Assembly (NCBI RefSeq): GCF_001675045.1
Contig: NZ_LYPA01000045.1
Location: forward strand, 1-64,000
Source of the DNA: Paenibacillus oryzae
GTDB taxonomy: Bacteria > Bacillota > Bacilli > Paenibacillales > Paenibacillaceae
Reading direction: 5' to 3'
Length of the DNA stretch: 64,000 bases
Position numbers and translations under genes: made by a program. Below, piece by piece: positions 25,692 through 34,720 of the stretch; positions within the stretch are counted from its first letter, which is position 1; the number at the start of each line of letters is the position of its first letter. A model generated the notes under the pieces. That model was given only the letters and a program-made list of their open reading frames with translations. It was not told the origin of the DNA and searched no databases.

Positions 25692-27275
25692 CTATTCATT
25701 CAATGAAGGCTCCTCATGCTCCTTATATTGGAAATAGTCGAAGTCGGCATAATTGCGTTCGCCGCTTAAGTCCTGGACGCACAGCCCGATAAAATTACCC
25801 GTAAATCGAATGTAATCCCCATATTCATCGGATAGATGGCTTACATCCAGCTCCGGCCCGATTTTGTTCCATTCCCCGTCCTGCACCGCGTACATAAATG
25901 TCGCTTTTTCGCGTTCAAGTCTGACCTTCAGCCGATAGGCTCCTTCTCCAAGCGGAATATCGCTGTCCAGAATTTCATTATAGACTCCGTTTATGGACTG
26001 AATGATTCCTATACAGACTCCAATTTCCTCGTGGTGGGTTACGCGCAAATAGACATAATCCCGAGTGTCGTAATACAGGATCAAACCCGCCATTTGCTGA
26101 TAATGCTCCGGGCGAAACTCCATAGCCGTCTCCGCCTCGCAAAACATAGACTGCTGCCTGCGCGCTACAAGGCTTTGTCGATGCGTCGAGCTCATGGATT
26201 CCTGGCCCCAGAGCCGCAGCCAGCCCGGTCTAGCCGTTAAGGATAACCAATCGGGACTTGCAGGTATGCGAAGCGTGCTCCATTGCAGCCCAAGCTCGGC
26301 CCGGTCAAAATGGTCCAGGCCAGGCTCTGCCTGGAATGGATGAAGCGGCAGCTTTGGCGCTTGCACAACAGCCTGCGGATTAGCTCCTCCATCCACCGCA
26401 AGCCAGTCCTCCTCCGTCCAATGACAGCGCTGGATGGCGGTTTCCCTGCCGAGCATGCACAGCTTATCCTTTACGGGACGGCCAACGAGATGCACCATGT
26501 ACCACTCGCCGTTTTGCGTTTCAACCAGCGATGCGTGTCCTGCTTTCTGCAGCTCCAGCTCCGGCTTCCCTGCAGACGTCAAAATCGGATTTGCAGGATC
26601 AACCTCATAAGGTCCCTCGATATGACGGGAACGAGCCATTGTTACGGCATGCTCGTATTGCGTTCCTCCCTCAGCGGTCAACAGATAATAATAGCCATTC
26701 CGTTTGTATAAATGAGGTCCCTCAGTAAGTCTAAGGCTCGTGCCGCGGAAAATATTTCTTTTTGGACCAATCAATCTTCTCTCTTCCTTGGAATATTCCT
26801 GAAGAATAATGCCCGCAAAGGAATTGGTTCCTTTCCTATGGTCCCAAATCATATTAACGAACCACTGGCGCCCATCTTCGTCATGAAACAAGGAAGGATC
26901 GAAGCCGCTGCTATTCAAATAAATGGGCTCCGACCATGGCCCCATAATATCCTCGGCCGTCACCATATAATTGTGCGTATCCTTGAATGCGCCCATCCGG
27001 CTCTTTACATCCGTATATATCAAATAGAAGGTGCCTTCATGGTAGCTCAGACATGGCGCCCATGTGCCTCCCGAATTGATATTGCCTTCCATATTCAACT
27101 GAGAGGTACGCGTCAATATCGAGGTAAGCGGACGCCAATGCACCAAATCTCTGGAATGGTGAACGAGCACGCCGGGAAACCATTCGAAAGTCGAGGTCGC
27201 AATGTAATAGTCATCTCCTACTCGCACGATAGACGGGTCGGGATGAAATCCGCGCAGGATTGGATTTGCAATCAT
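25692..27275 (-). CDS. xynB: GH43 beta-xylosidase (XynB type)
   Basis: 527 residues, no signal peptide, so intracellular. The five-bladed GH43 catalytic domain carries all three acids: D13 (FHPDPS, general base), D126 (SGFDPSLF, pKa modulator) and E185 (RLTEGPHLY, general acid), at positions one less than in well-studied GH43 beta-xylosidases. A C-terminal beta-sandwich domain (from about residue 320, HFDRAELGLQWSTLRIP) completes the subfamily 11 layout and the length is normal for it. It would cleave imported xylo-oligosaccharides to xylose; some relatives also have arabinofuranosidase activity. 26 bases downstream of the dehydratase gene. Confidence 0.93.
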   Translation of the reverse strand: MIANPILRGFHPDPSIVRVGDDYYIATSTFEWFPGVLVHHSRDLVHWRPLTSILTRTSQLNMEGNINSGGTWAPCLSYHEGTFYLIYTDVKSRMGAFKDTHNYMVTAEDIMGPWSEPIYLNSSGFDPSLFHDEDGRQWFVNMIWDHRKGTNSFAGIILQEYSKEERRLIGPKRNIFRGTSLRLTEGPHLYKRNGYYYLLTAEGGTQYEHAVTMARSRHIEGPYEVDPANPILTSAGKPELELQKAGHASLVETQNGEWYMVHLVGRPVKDKLCMLGRETAIQRCHWTEEDWLAVDGGANPQAVVQAPKLPLHPFQAEPGLDHFDRAELGLQWSTLRIPASPDWLSLTARPGWLRLWGQESMSSTHRQSLVARRQQSMFCEAETAMEFRPEHYQQMAGLILYYDTRDYVYLRVTHHEEIGVCIGIIQSINGVYNEILDSDIPLGEGAYRLKVRLEREKATFMYAVQDGEWNKIGPELDVSHLSDEYGDYIRFTGNFIGLCVQDLSGERNYADFDYFQYKEHEEPSLNE

Positions 27276-27301
27276 TTTTTTGGCCCTCCTCTCTATTCTG
27301 T

Positions 27302-29293
27302 TTAGCCCTTGATAATCGCTTGGCCTTCTTCTGTATTCATTCCCGCTTCCAGCAGCTTGACGATTCGATCAACATCATATACGCATCCCCGCCACGTGCC
27401 GCCGCTCGCCGCTTGCAGCGCCGCCCATAGACGCGTATCGTCCGGCAGCGCAGGATCTTTTGCAAGCTCGGGATGGGGGGCTCTTGAAGCCAGTATCTTT
27501 GATCCCGCTTCGGAATCCTCCGGATTTTCGCCGCTGCCCACCATCTCCACATGCCCCTCCAACCGGCGCAGGTCAATGCGGATATCAATCCAATCGCCAT
27601 CGCGGAGTTTTCCAACAGGACCACCGGCGAGGGCTTCGGGTCCGATATGCCCGATGCAAGCGCCGGTTGATACTCCCGAGAAGCGTGCATCCGTAAGCAA
27701 GGACACTTCTTTGCCGTACGACAGATGCTTAAGCGCCGAGGTCAGCTGATACGTCTCTTCCATTCCAGTGCCGGATGGGCCGCGCCCGATAAGGACCATA
27801 ATATCTCCGGCGGCAATGCCTTTGGTCTTGATCGCACGGATCGCGGCTCGTTCCGTTGTAAACACTTTTGCCCTGCCGACATGACGGAAAACGCCGTCCG
27901 CGTCCACCTTGGACGGATCAATCGCCGTCGATTTAATGACGGAGCCTTCGGGACATATATTGCCGGTCGGGAAGGTCACCGTCGAACTCAAGCCTTCCTG
28001 CTTGGCGCGTTCCGGGCTAAAGATCACGCGGTCGGGGTTAATCCCTTCGTTCTCCAGCAAATGCCGCCGCATGCGATGGCGTCTTTCCGACGACTCCCAC
28101 CAATCCAGCGTTTCGCCTATCGTATGGCCCGTTACCGTAAGCGCTTCCTCGTCCAACACGCCAAGCTTGCGCATATGCAGCATAACCTCGGGCACGCCTC
28201 CGGCTAGGAAGGCTCTTACGGTTGGATGATGCTCGGGACCATTGGGAAGCACGCTGACCAATCGCGGAACGGAGCGATTTATTTCTGCCCAATCCGCAAC
28301 CGTCGGCAAAGTAAGCCCGGCCGCATGAGCGATGGCAGGGATATGGAGCAGCAAATTCGTCGAGCCTCCGAAGGCCGCATGAACGGCCATTGCATTGCGA
28401 ATGGAACGGTCCGTTATGATCATTCCAGTCGTCACTCCGCTTTCCGCCATGCCCAGAGCGGCCCTTGCGGATTGCTTCGCCATTTCCTTCCACACCGGCT
28501 GTCCTGACGGCGCCAATGCCGCATGAGGAACGGTCATGCCAAGAGCCTCGGCAACAACCTGCGCTGTTCCCGCCGTACCAAGAAACTGGCAGCCCCCGCC
28601 AGGCGTTGCGCAAGCGCGGCAGCCAAGCTCGGCCGCTTCCTCAAGCGATAGCTCTCCATTGGAATATCTAGCGCCAATGGTTTGAATTTTGCCCGCATCC
28701 TCGCCATTTGTCGGCGGGAGCGTAACGCCGCCCGGAACGATTACGCCAGGGAGATTGCTCATGCCCGCAAGAGCCAGCATCATGGACGGCAGTCCCTTGT
28801 CGCAGGTTCCTACACCCAATACCGCTGAACGCTGCGGCAGCGAACGAATAAGACGCCTTAATACCATGGCGGCATCGTTGCGGTACGGCAGCGAATCGAA
28901 CATGCCTGTCGTTCCTTGGGAACGGCCGTCGCAAGGATCGCTAACAAAACCGGCGAAGGGAACGCCGCCGCGGCTAGTAATTTCTTCGGCTGCGGCCTTC
29001 ATCAGAATCCCGACTTCCCAATGTCCGGTGTGATAGCCCAGCGCTATGGGACGGCCATCCTCCTCCCGGATTCCGCCCTGCGTTCCCAGAATGAGAACCT
29101 GCTTTCCAAGCAGGTTCCCGGGGTCCCATCCCATACCGACATTTTGCGTTAAGCCGAACAGGTCGCCGCTAGGCGAATCCCGCAGCATATCCGGGGTAAG
29201 CGGCAAGGAGCCGCTTGGTCCCGGAGCATGCGTATAAATATCAAAATAAGTATCGGAGTCATTCCCCATTATCGTCTCAAAACCCGGATTCAT
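27302..29293 (-). CDS. YjhG/YagF-type D-xylonate dehydratase
   Basis: 663 residues, the size of the E. coli YjhG/YagF group and larger than IlvD. Diagnostic blocks: [76 protein letters not shown] and [22 protein letters not shown], which give the three cysteines for the Fe-S cluster. Reaction: D-xylonate to 2-dehydro-3-deoxy-D-xylonate plus water. Placed between the semialdehyde dehydrogenase and the GH43 gene, it makes the non-phosphorylative xylose route the best reading; L-arabinonate or another aldonate remains possible. Confidence 0.9.
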   Translation of the reverse strand: MNPGFETIMGNDSDTYFDIYTHAPGPSGSLPLTPDMLRDSPSGDLFGLTQNVGMGWDPGNLLGKQVLILGTQGGIREEDGRPIALGYHTGHWEVGILMKAAAEEITSRGGVPFAGFVSDPCDGRSQGTTGMFDSLPYRNDAAMVLRRLIRSLPQRSAVLGVGTCDKGLPSMMLALAGMSNLPGVIVPGGVTLPPTNGEDAGKIQTIGARYSNGELSLEEAAELGCRACATPGGGCQFLGTAGTAQVVAEALGMTVPHAALAPSGQPVWKEMAKQSARAALGMAESGVTTGMIITDRSIRNAMAVHAAFGGSTNLLLHIPAIAHAAGLTLPTVADWAEINRSVPRLVSVLPNGPEHHPTVRAFLAGGVPEVMLHMRKLGVLDEEALTVTGHTIGETLDWWESSERRHRMRRHLLENEGINPDRVIFSPERAKQEGLSSTVTFPTGNICPEGSVIKSTAIDPSKVDADGVFRHVGRAKVFTTERAAIRAIKTKGIAAGDIMVLIGRGPSGTGMEETYQLTSALKHLSYGKEVSLLTDARFSGVSTGACIGHIGPEALAGGPVGKLRDGDWIDIRIDLRRLEGHVEMVGSGENPEDSEAGSKILASRAPHPELAKDPALPDDTRLWAALQAASGGTWRGCVYDVDRIVKLLEAGMNTEEGQAIIKG

Positions 29294-29347
29294 ATGACCT
29301 CACCCGCTCCTAGTGTTATGACTCTTCTGCTCGCTATGAGTTAATGC

Positions 29348-29422
29348 GTTAAGACTTGATAGGTTAAGGCTTCATGCGTTAGGGCTTAATATGTTATGAC
29401 TTTATGCATTAAGGCTTAATAA
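29348..29422. repeat. Five 15-bp tandem repeats overlapping a stop codon
   Basis: Five degenerate 15-base units with the core GTTAAGGCTTNAT (29348, 29363, 29378, 29393, 29408). The last unit contains the TAA stop of the semialdehyde dehydrogenase gene and its final codons, and the array fills most of the gap to the dehydratase start at 29293. Confidence 0.7.
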
Positions 29423-30869
29423 ATACGGTTTTGATCGAAGTGTAGAACTCAATAGCCGCTTGCCCTTGCTCTCTGGAATGGGAGCTGGATTGCTTCATGC
29501 CTCCGAACGGAGCTTGCAGCTCAACACCGGCTGTTTCCGCGTTTACGCGGACAAGTCCCGCTTCCATCTCTTGAACAAACAACATTGCGTTGCCGATGTT
29601 GCGAGTATAAATCGATGCGCTAAGACCATAATCGGTATCGTTCGCAAGCTCTATGGCTTCCTGCATGTCATTCACTTCAATCAACGTAAGCACAGGCCCG
29701 AATATTTCTTCCTGAGCAATCGACATTCTGGAGGTCACTTTATCAAAAATAGCCGGAGTCACATAGAAGCCATCGGCTAAATCGCCATCCGCTGGTCTTG
29801 TGCCGCCATGCAGCAATACCGCTCCTTCTTCCACACCCTTGTTGATGTAAGACAATACCGTGTCCATTTGCTTTTCGTTCGCGCAAGGCCCCAGCCACGT
29901 TCCGCTATCCAGCCCGTTTCCAACCTTCAGCTCCGCAACCTTTCCAAGCAGCTTGGACTTGAACTCCTCGTATACATCCTTCTCCACGATGACCCGGCTG
30001 GTCGCCGTACATTTTTGACCCGTTGAACGAAGACCGCCGCTGATCGTTGCTTCAACTGCCAAATCTAAGTCCGCATCCGCAGCGATAATAATTGGATTTT
30101 TGCCGCCCATCTCAAGCTGGTATTTCGCTCCACGCGCCAATGCCGCTTGCCCGACCGCTTTTCCTACCGCATTTGAGCCCGTAAAGGTGATGCCGTTAAT
30201 ATCCGCATGTTCAGCAATTCCCTGGCCAATAACGCTGCCGCTGCCTACGATCATATTCAGCACGCCAGAAGGCAAGCCCGCATCATGGAAACATTGCATT
30301 ACTTTAGCCGCTGTCACCGCCGTTTCTGTCGCCGGCTTCCATACAACCGAGTTGCCATAAATAAGTGCGGGAGCAATCTTCCAAATTGGAATGGCAACCG
30401 GGAAGTTCCAGGGGGAAATGACCCCTACCGTTCCAATCGGCGATCTCGTTGTATACAAGAAAGCATCGGCATCGGAGGAAGGAATAACATCTCCGATTTT
30501 ACGCATGCCTTCTCCAGCGTAGTAGCGAAGAATAGCGACGCCGCGCGCGGTTTCTCCTTTGGCCTCGGGCAATGTTTTTCCCATTTCCATGGTCATTGCT
30601 TCGCCGATTTCATTCGTTCTGCTCTCCATAATATCGGCAACCTTGAACAGAAAATTGCCGCGTTGCACACCGGCGAGCTTGCGCCATGCCAGCTTGGCTG
30701 CCTTAGCGGCGGCCACGGCATCCTCTAGGTCCTGCTTGGACGAATCCGGGATGATGCCTACGATTTCATTTTTATTGGCCGGATTGATGCTGTGCTGCGT
30801 TTTGCCGTTTTCGGAGTCTCTCCATTCGCCATTAATATAGTTACGATATACCGGGGTTGAGTTAGTCAT
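29409..30869 (-). CDS. Aldehyde dehydrogenase, probable 2,5-dioxopentanoate (2-oxoglutarate semialdehyde) dehydrogenase
   Basis: 486 residues. Catalytic Cys287 ([12 protein letters not shown]), Glu253 (QLEMGGKNP), Asn155 ([10 protein letters not shown]) and the NAD(P) loop [12 protein letters not shown]. The sequence resembles the succinate/2-oxoglutarate semialdehyde dehydrogenases such as Bacillus YcbD. In a locus with a xylonate dehydratase and a fumarylacetoacetase-fold dehydratase, the expected reaction is 2,5-dioxopentanoate to 2-oxoglutarate, the last step of the Weimberg-type path. The 3' end is embedded in a short tandem repeat array. Confidence 0.88.
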   Translation of the reverse strand: MTNSTPVYRNYINGEWRDSENGKTQHSINPANKNEIVGIIPDSSKQDLEDAVAAAKAAKLAWRKLAGVQRGNFLFKVADIMESRTNEIGEAMTMEMGKTLPEAKGETARGVAILRYYAGEGMRKIGDVIPSSDADAFLYTTRSPIGTVGVISPWNFPVAIPIWKIAPALIYGNSVVWKPATETAVTAAKVMQCFHDAGLPSGVLNMIVGSGSVIGQGIAEHADINGITFTGSNAVGKAVGQAALARGAKYQLEMGGKNPIIIAADADLDLAVEATISGGLRSTGQKCTATSRVIVEKDVYEEFKSKLLGKVAELKVGNGLDSGTWLGPCANEKQMDTVLSYINKGVEEGAVLLHGGTRPADGDLADGFYVTPAIFDKVTSRMSIAQEEIFGPVLTLIEVNDMQEAIELANDTDYGLSASIYTRNIGNAMLFVQEMEAGLVRVNAETAGVELQAPFGGMKQSSSHSREQGQAAIEFYTSIKTVFIKP

Positions 30870-30972
30870 AAATGATCTCTCCTTTAATGGTTGTTTACTT
30901 TAATGGCTCAAACCAGAAATCAGTGCTTGACTTGGGCCGAAATGAAACGCTACGTGACAAAGGGGTCTTTCC

Positions 30973-31848
30973 CTAGCTCATAATAGCCGTATTCACTAGC
31001 GTTCCAAGTCCGGTAATCTCTATTTCAATCCGATCTTGGGGCGCAAGCGTGAATTTATTCGGCGGAACGATGCATGTACCCGTAAGAAGCACAGTGCCGC
31101 CAAACACAATGTTATCTCTGCGCAGGAAGGAAACAAGCTCTCCCAGCTTGCGCTTCAGTTGTCCGGTGCTTGCCGATTGATCGACGACCTTTTCGTCATT
31201 TCTATAGATTCGCAAAGAAATTTGCAGCTGATAGGGGTCTTCCACCGTTTCGGCTAATCGAATAAATGGTCCAATAGAGCAGGATTGCTTCCACACCTTG
31301 GCTTGCGGAAGATATAACGGATTTTCCCCTTCAATATCCCGGCAGCTCATATCGTTGCCGATAATGTACCCCACAATATCGCCGCGGCTGCTCAATACCA
31401 GTCCCAGCTCCGGCTCGGGAACCTGCCAATTGGAATCGTTTCTTAAGCAAACCTGATCCAGATGGCCGACTGTGCGGGCTGCCGTCGACTTCAGGAACAG
31501 CTCCGGTCTTTCCGCATCATAAACCTTGTCATAATAGGTGGTGGCATCCATTTTGCCCGCTGTCGCTTCATAGTTTCTAGCTTCCTTGCTGTGCGCATAG
31601 GTTACGCCGGCAGCCCATACCTCAGGAGCTTCAACGGGAATCAGTAATTCAAGGCTTTCCAATGCTGCGTCCAGCGGCTGAGCAGAACGGATCTGCTGAT
31701 TTACATCTTCAAGCGGCGTTGCCCCCGTCTTTTCTACTCGTTCAAGAAAGGAGATAAAGTCCGAATCACTTAACGCATATACCTCATCCTCATCCGTTAC
31801 TGCTGCCAATCGTTGTTCCGCGCCATTTTGAAACCGGATAATTCTCAT
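30973..31848 (-). CDS. Fumarylacetoacetase-fold protein, probable 2-keto-3-deoxy-xylonate dehydratase
   Basis: 291 residues from the ATG at 31848 (MRIIRFQNGAEQRL), behind AGGAG; the frame extends to 31890 but that part covers the operator. The C-terminal FAH domain shows the metal-binding E-x-E (QVPEPELGLVL) and a downstream acidic residue in GNDMSCRDIEGENPLYLPQAKVW. FAH-fold dehydratases of this type convert 2-dehydro-3-deoxy-pentonates to 2,5-dioxopentanoate. First catabolic gene after the palindromic operator. Confidence 0.85.
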   Translation of the reverse strand: MRIIRFQNGAEQRLAAVTDEDEVYALSDSDFISFLERVEKTGATPLEDVNQQIRSAQPLDAALESLELLIPVEAPEVWAAGVTYAHSKEARNYEATAGKMDATTYYDKVYDAERPELFLKSTAARTVGHLDQVCLRNDSNWQVPEPELGLVLSSRGDIVGYIIGNDMSCRDIEGENPLYLPQAKVWKQSCSIGPFIRLAETVEDPYQLQISLRIYRNDEKVVDQSASTGQLKRKLGELVSFLRRDNIVFGGTVLLTGTCIVPPNKFTLAPQDRIEIEITGLGTLVNTAIMS

Positions 31849-31862
31849 TTTAACAACTCCTC

Positions 31863-31879
31863 GTTTTATAATATAAAAC
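31863..31879. promoter_or_regulatory. 17-bp palindromic operator, copy 1
   Basis: GTTTTATA-A-TATAAAAC, 15 bases upstream of the FAH-fold gene. The same arms recur upstream of the IclR-family gene (32742-32758). Two identical dyads at the only two plausible control points of the locus make this the likely IclR-family binding site. Confidence 0.8.
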
Positions 31880-31952
31880 ACCGTTCTCATAATAGGACAA
31901 AGATTGATCAGTCTGTTAGGACGACTGGATCTATCTTGAACTAGTCCAAGAA

Positions 31953-32711
31953 CTAGTGACGATACCCTAATTGCCTGGAAATTTCGCTTGTTGCCTGTCG
32001 AAGCAGCTCGATTAAGCGTTCCAGCTCATCATCGTCAACATGCGCTACCATTGTAGACACGCTCATTGCCGCGATCACTTGCCCGTTGTGATTGAATATC
32101 GGAGCGGCGGCGCACCGGACTCCCGGCTCATTCTCTTCATTGTCGATGCCGTAGCCTTGCTTCTCGACCCTCTTCAACTCTTCCAGAAAACCATCGACGC
32201 TATCAATCGTTTTATCCGTATGCTTGACGAACGTATACCCTGCCAGCATCCGAGCCTGCTCATCGCCAGGCCGAAAGGCCGTCAACACCTTGCCAACCGC
32301 GCTGCTATGCAAGGGAACTCTGCGACCGATACGCGAATACCGAATGGCTGCCTTTTGCCCTTCCACTTTATCAATATATATGCCTTCAACGCCATCCATA
32401 ATAACCAAATGCGTGGTTTGGCTAGTTGCAATAGACAAAGCTCTCAGATGAGGTCTGGCAATTTCCACAATATCGAATTGCTTGAGAAGCAGCTCCCCCT
32501 TCTCTATGAACCTTATCCCAAGGCGGTACTTCCCGGATTCCTGGTCCTGGACAATATAGCGGTGAATTTGAAGCGTTTTCAACAACGAATGCACCGTACT
32601 CTTATGCAAATTCATGGCTGCGCTTATTTCGGACAGCTTATACTCCTTGTGCTGCTCGTCGAATAAGTCGATAATTTGTAATGCTCTATCCAAGGCCTGA
32701 ATAATTGGCAT
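31953..32711 (-). CDS. IclR-family transcriptional regulator
   Basis: 252 residues. N-terminal winged HTH (LSEISAAMNLHKSTVHSLLKTLQIHRYIVQD) and C-terminal GAF-like effector domain (about 80-250: TTHLVIMDGVEGIYIDKVEG, SAVGKVLTAF, YGIDNEENEPGVRCAAAPIF, AMSVSTMVAH). Such proteins repress or activate aldonate and aromatic catabolic operons; here the expected effector is a pathway intermediate such as xylonate or its dehydration product. Divergent from nothing; it leads the catabolic operon, with its own copy of the palindrome upstream. Confidence 0.9.
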   Translation of the reverse strand: MPIIQALDRALQIIDLFDEQHKEYKLSEISAAMNLHKSTVHSLLKTLQIHRYIVQDQESGKYRLGIRFIEKGELLLKQFDIVEIARPHLRALSIATSQTTHLVIMDGVEGIYIDKVEGQKAAIRYSRIGRRVPLHSSAVGKVLTAFRPGDEQARMLAGYTFVKHTDKTIDSVDGFLEELKRVEKQGYGIDNEENEPGVRCAAAPIFNHNGQVIAAMSVSTMVAHVDDDELERLIELLRQATSEISRQLGYRH

Positions 32712-32739
32712 ATCCCTCTACTCATTTCCCTCCCAGCAT

Positions 32740-32760
32740 TTGTTTTATATTATAAAACAA
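32740..32760. promoter_or_regulatory. Palindromic operator, copy 2 (21 bp)
   Basis: Arms TTGTTTTATA (32740-32749) and TATAAAACAA (32751-32760) around one T, 28 bases upstream of the IclR start. Its inner 17 bases are the same dyad as at 31863-31879 except for the central base, so autoregulation is likely. Confidence 0.8.
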
Positions 32761-32819
32761 GGTATTGTAATCTCGACAGTTCTATCATAGCAGACACTAA
32801 TTTCTATGTCTATCCTGTG

Positions 32820-33482
32820 TTAGCTGAACATCACGTTCTCGAAGTGTGTTATCAAGGAATCCAGCGGATTTCCGATTTTCACATTTAACTCTCGCTCAAC
32901 CATAGCGGCTGTTTCCACCATAGATAATTGAGCAACAGAAATTTTCTTATTTTTTTCCGATGCAAGTATCGCCTTTATGTACGTTGACACTTCTTCTACA
33001 TATTGCTCTGTTTTGCCTTGCATGATTAACTCAAATGTATTCTCTATGACACGTGCCTCAATAGTACCAAGCGGCTTATTATGGATAGAAGCAAATTCAT
33101 TAAGCCTTCTCATTGTCCCTTCGACGGTTGCTGGATTGGTGAATAGAAGAACCTGTGGTTCAGTACTATTGCAGACAGAGCTAAAGAAAGGCTCGTCAAT
33201 TTTTATGATAGGAATAGATGTATTCAGCCGATTCTCTTCAAGAAGAGCAATATAATTAGTACATGTGATCAGAATAGCCTCAACGTTAGCTTGAGCTATC
33301 CATTCGATTTGCTCGATAACTTTATTTTTGGCTTTACCTTCATCAAAATGTTTATCTGATGAAATTCTGCTCATCAAACCAGGATCCACAAAATGAACCA
33401 ATTCCAATTCATCAGAGGCAAGAGCGTTTTGAATATACGGGATATTTGAATAGTGGGCGTGTAAACAAGCAATTCTTTTCAT
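32820..33482 (-). CDS. Asp/Glu/hydantoin racemase-like protein
   Basis: 220 residues. The pattern EAILITCTNYIALLE places a catalytic-type Cys at 74, as in the Asp/Glu racemase fold, and LFTNPATVEGTMRRLNEF is family-like. The second catalytic Cys expected in a C-terminal segment is replaced by Ser (VAQLSMVETA), so true two-base racemisation is doubtful; the protein may act as an isomerase, decarboxylase or binding protein. Follows the IclR gene by 100 bases in the opposite transcriptional context but on the same strand. Confidence 0.7.
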   Translation of the reverse strand: MKRIACLHAHYSNIPYIQNALASDELELVHFVDPGLMSRISSDKHFDEGKAKNKVIEQIEWIAQANVEAILITCTNYIALLEENRLNTSIPIIKIDEPFFSSVCNSTEPQVLLFTNPATVEGTMRRLNEFASIHNKPLGTIEARVIENTFELIMQGKTEQYVEEVSTYIKAILASEKNKKISVAQLSMVETAAMVERELNVKIGNPLDSLITHFENVMFS

Positions 33483-33509
33483 TGTGAAATGATCTCCTTA
33501 AACCGTATT

Positions 33510-33848
33510 TTAGTCCCTCATAAAGTCGAGATGCTTAAACCCCCAGCTACACATATCCGTCAACACCGGGTCCAGCGTTTTTCCATGCGCGGTTAATTTG
33601 TATTCCACCTTAGGAGGAATCTCCTGGTAGACACGACGTTCAACTAGCCCATCCCGTTCCAGCTCCCGAAGCTGATTGGTAAGCATACCTTGTGTGATTA
33701 AAGGAAGCATCCGCCTCAGTTCACCAAATCGCTTGGTCCCCTCATGCAGCAATATAAATAAAATTAAAGGCTTCCATTTGCCTCCAATTACTTCCAATGT
33801 TGCTACTATACCATCCGTCGTCTTATCGTCCTGGGCTCCTAGCCGCAA
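33510..33848 (-). CDS. HxlR-family transcriptional regulator
   Basis: 112 residues from a TTG at 33848, nine bases after AGGAG; a TTG at 33857 abuts that site. HxlR winged helix: [54 protein letters not shown], then [21 protein letters not shown]. The N-terminal Cys that makes many HxlR proteins (YodB, CatR, HypR) redox sensors is not present; another Cys (MCSWGF) lies near the end. Divergent from an NAD(P)H oxidoreductase, the usual target of such regulators. Confidence 0.88.
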   Translation of the reverse strand: MRLGAQDDKTTDGIVATLEVIGGKWKPLILFILLHEGTKRFGELRRMLPLITQGMLTNQLRELERDGLVERRVYQEIPPKVEYKLTAHGKTLDPVLTDMCSWGFKHLDFMRD

Positions 33849-33937
33849 TAGGATCAACTCCTGACCATTGTAAGAAACCGCGCTCCTTCATCACAATAGT
33901 AACAAAATATCTCCGATCCAAACAGTACTCCTTTTTC

Positions 33938-33952
33938 ACGTACTTAGTACGT
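33938..33952. promoter_or_regulatory. 15-bp palindrome in the HxlR/oxidoreductase gap
   Basis: ACGTACT-T-AGTACGT, a perfect dyad with an odd centre, in the 285-base gap between the two divergent genes. TACTTA/TAAGTA-type half-sites are usual for HxlR operators, and a related GGACTAAGTATG occurs at about 34013-34024. The rest of the gap shows nothing else that I can name. Confidence 0.55.
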
Positions 33953-34133
33953 TGCTGCGGACTATGCACCGATGGTTCTGCACCAATTAGGGTCACTATG
34001 GTCTGTTATAAAGGACTAAGTATGAATAAAAAGCGTACTTGTTAAATTCCTAAAAGCGCGGATAATTAGGGCAGTGAAGCAGCAGGACGTTAGCCAAAGC
34101 TGAAAATCAAACTATGTGTAAGGGAAGATGCTT

Positions 34134-34664
34134 ATGAAAACAATGGTAATTGTAGCCCATCCAAACCTGAGCGATTCCGTGAAAAACCAAGCGCTTCTGA
34201 GCGAATTGAGAAAACTGCCCGATACTCACATTCGCGATTTATATCAAGAGTATTGTAATTGGAGCATCAACGTCGAACGAGAGCATCAATTGTTGTTGGA
34301 TCATGACCTGATTATTTTTCAATTCCCATTTTATTGGTACAGCTGCCCGCCTCTTTTAAAAAAGTGGTTTGACGATGTGCTGACATTTGGTTGGGCGTTT
34401 GGACCGGAAGGCGAAAATATGAGGGGCAAAGAATTTATGATCGCTACGACAACAGGCGGCTCAGAAGGCGAATATCGTGCTGGCGGCCGCAACTGGTGCA
34501 CCATCAGCGAATATATTCGGCCAATTCACAGTACCATTGCCCGTTGTAACGGCACGTTCCTGCCCCCCTTTATATCCTACAACTCATCTGCTGAGGCCCT
34601 TAAGGAAGACGCAAAGCGATATGTGGAGGTTGTCCGTTATTCTCAGATGAAGCTCCCACAATGA
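34134..34664 (+). CDS. NAD(P)H-dependent FMN oxidoreductase (quinone reductase type)
   Basis: 176 residues from the ATG at 34134 (MKTMVIVAHPNLSDSV), behind AAGGGAAG; an ATG at 34128 is closer to that site. Flavodoxin-like fold: IVAHPNLSDS phosphate loop, FQFPFYWYSCPPLLKKWFDDVLTFGWAF and ATTTGGSEGEYRAGG, typical of the KefF/MdaB/YwrO group that reduces quinones by two electrons. Its divergent HxlR neighbour suggests induction by quinones or other electrophiles. Confidence 0.9.
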   Translation: MKTMVIVAHPNLSDSVKNQALLSELRKLPDTHIRDLYQEYCNWSINVEREHQLLLDHDLIIFQFPFYWYSCPPLLKKWFDDVLTFGWAFGPEGENMRGKEFMIATTTGGSEGEYRAGGRNWCTISEYIRPIHSTIARCNGTFLPPFISYNSSAEALKEDAKRYVEVVRYSQMKLPQ

Positions 34665-34720
34665 AAGGTGAGGTCTAGCATGCCTTTATCTTTAAGTCTC
34701 GACCTTGAACGACTCAGAAA

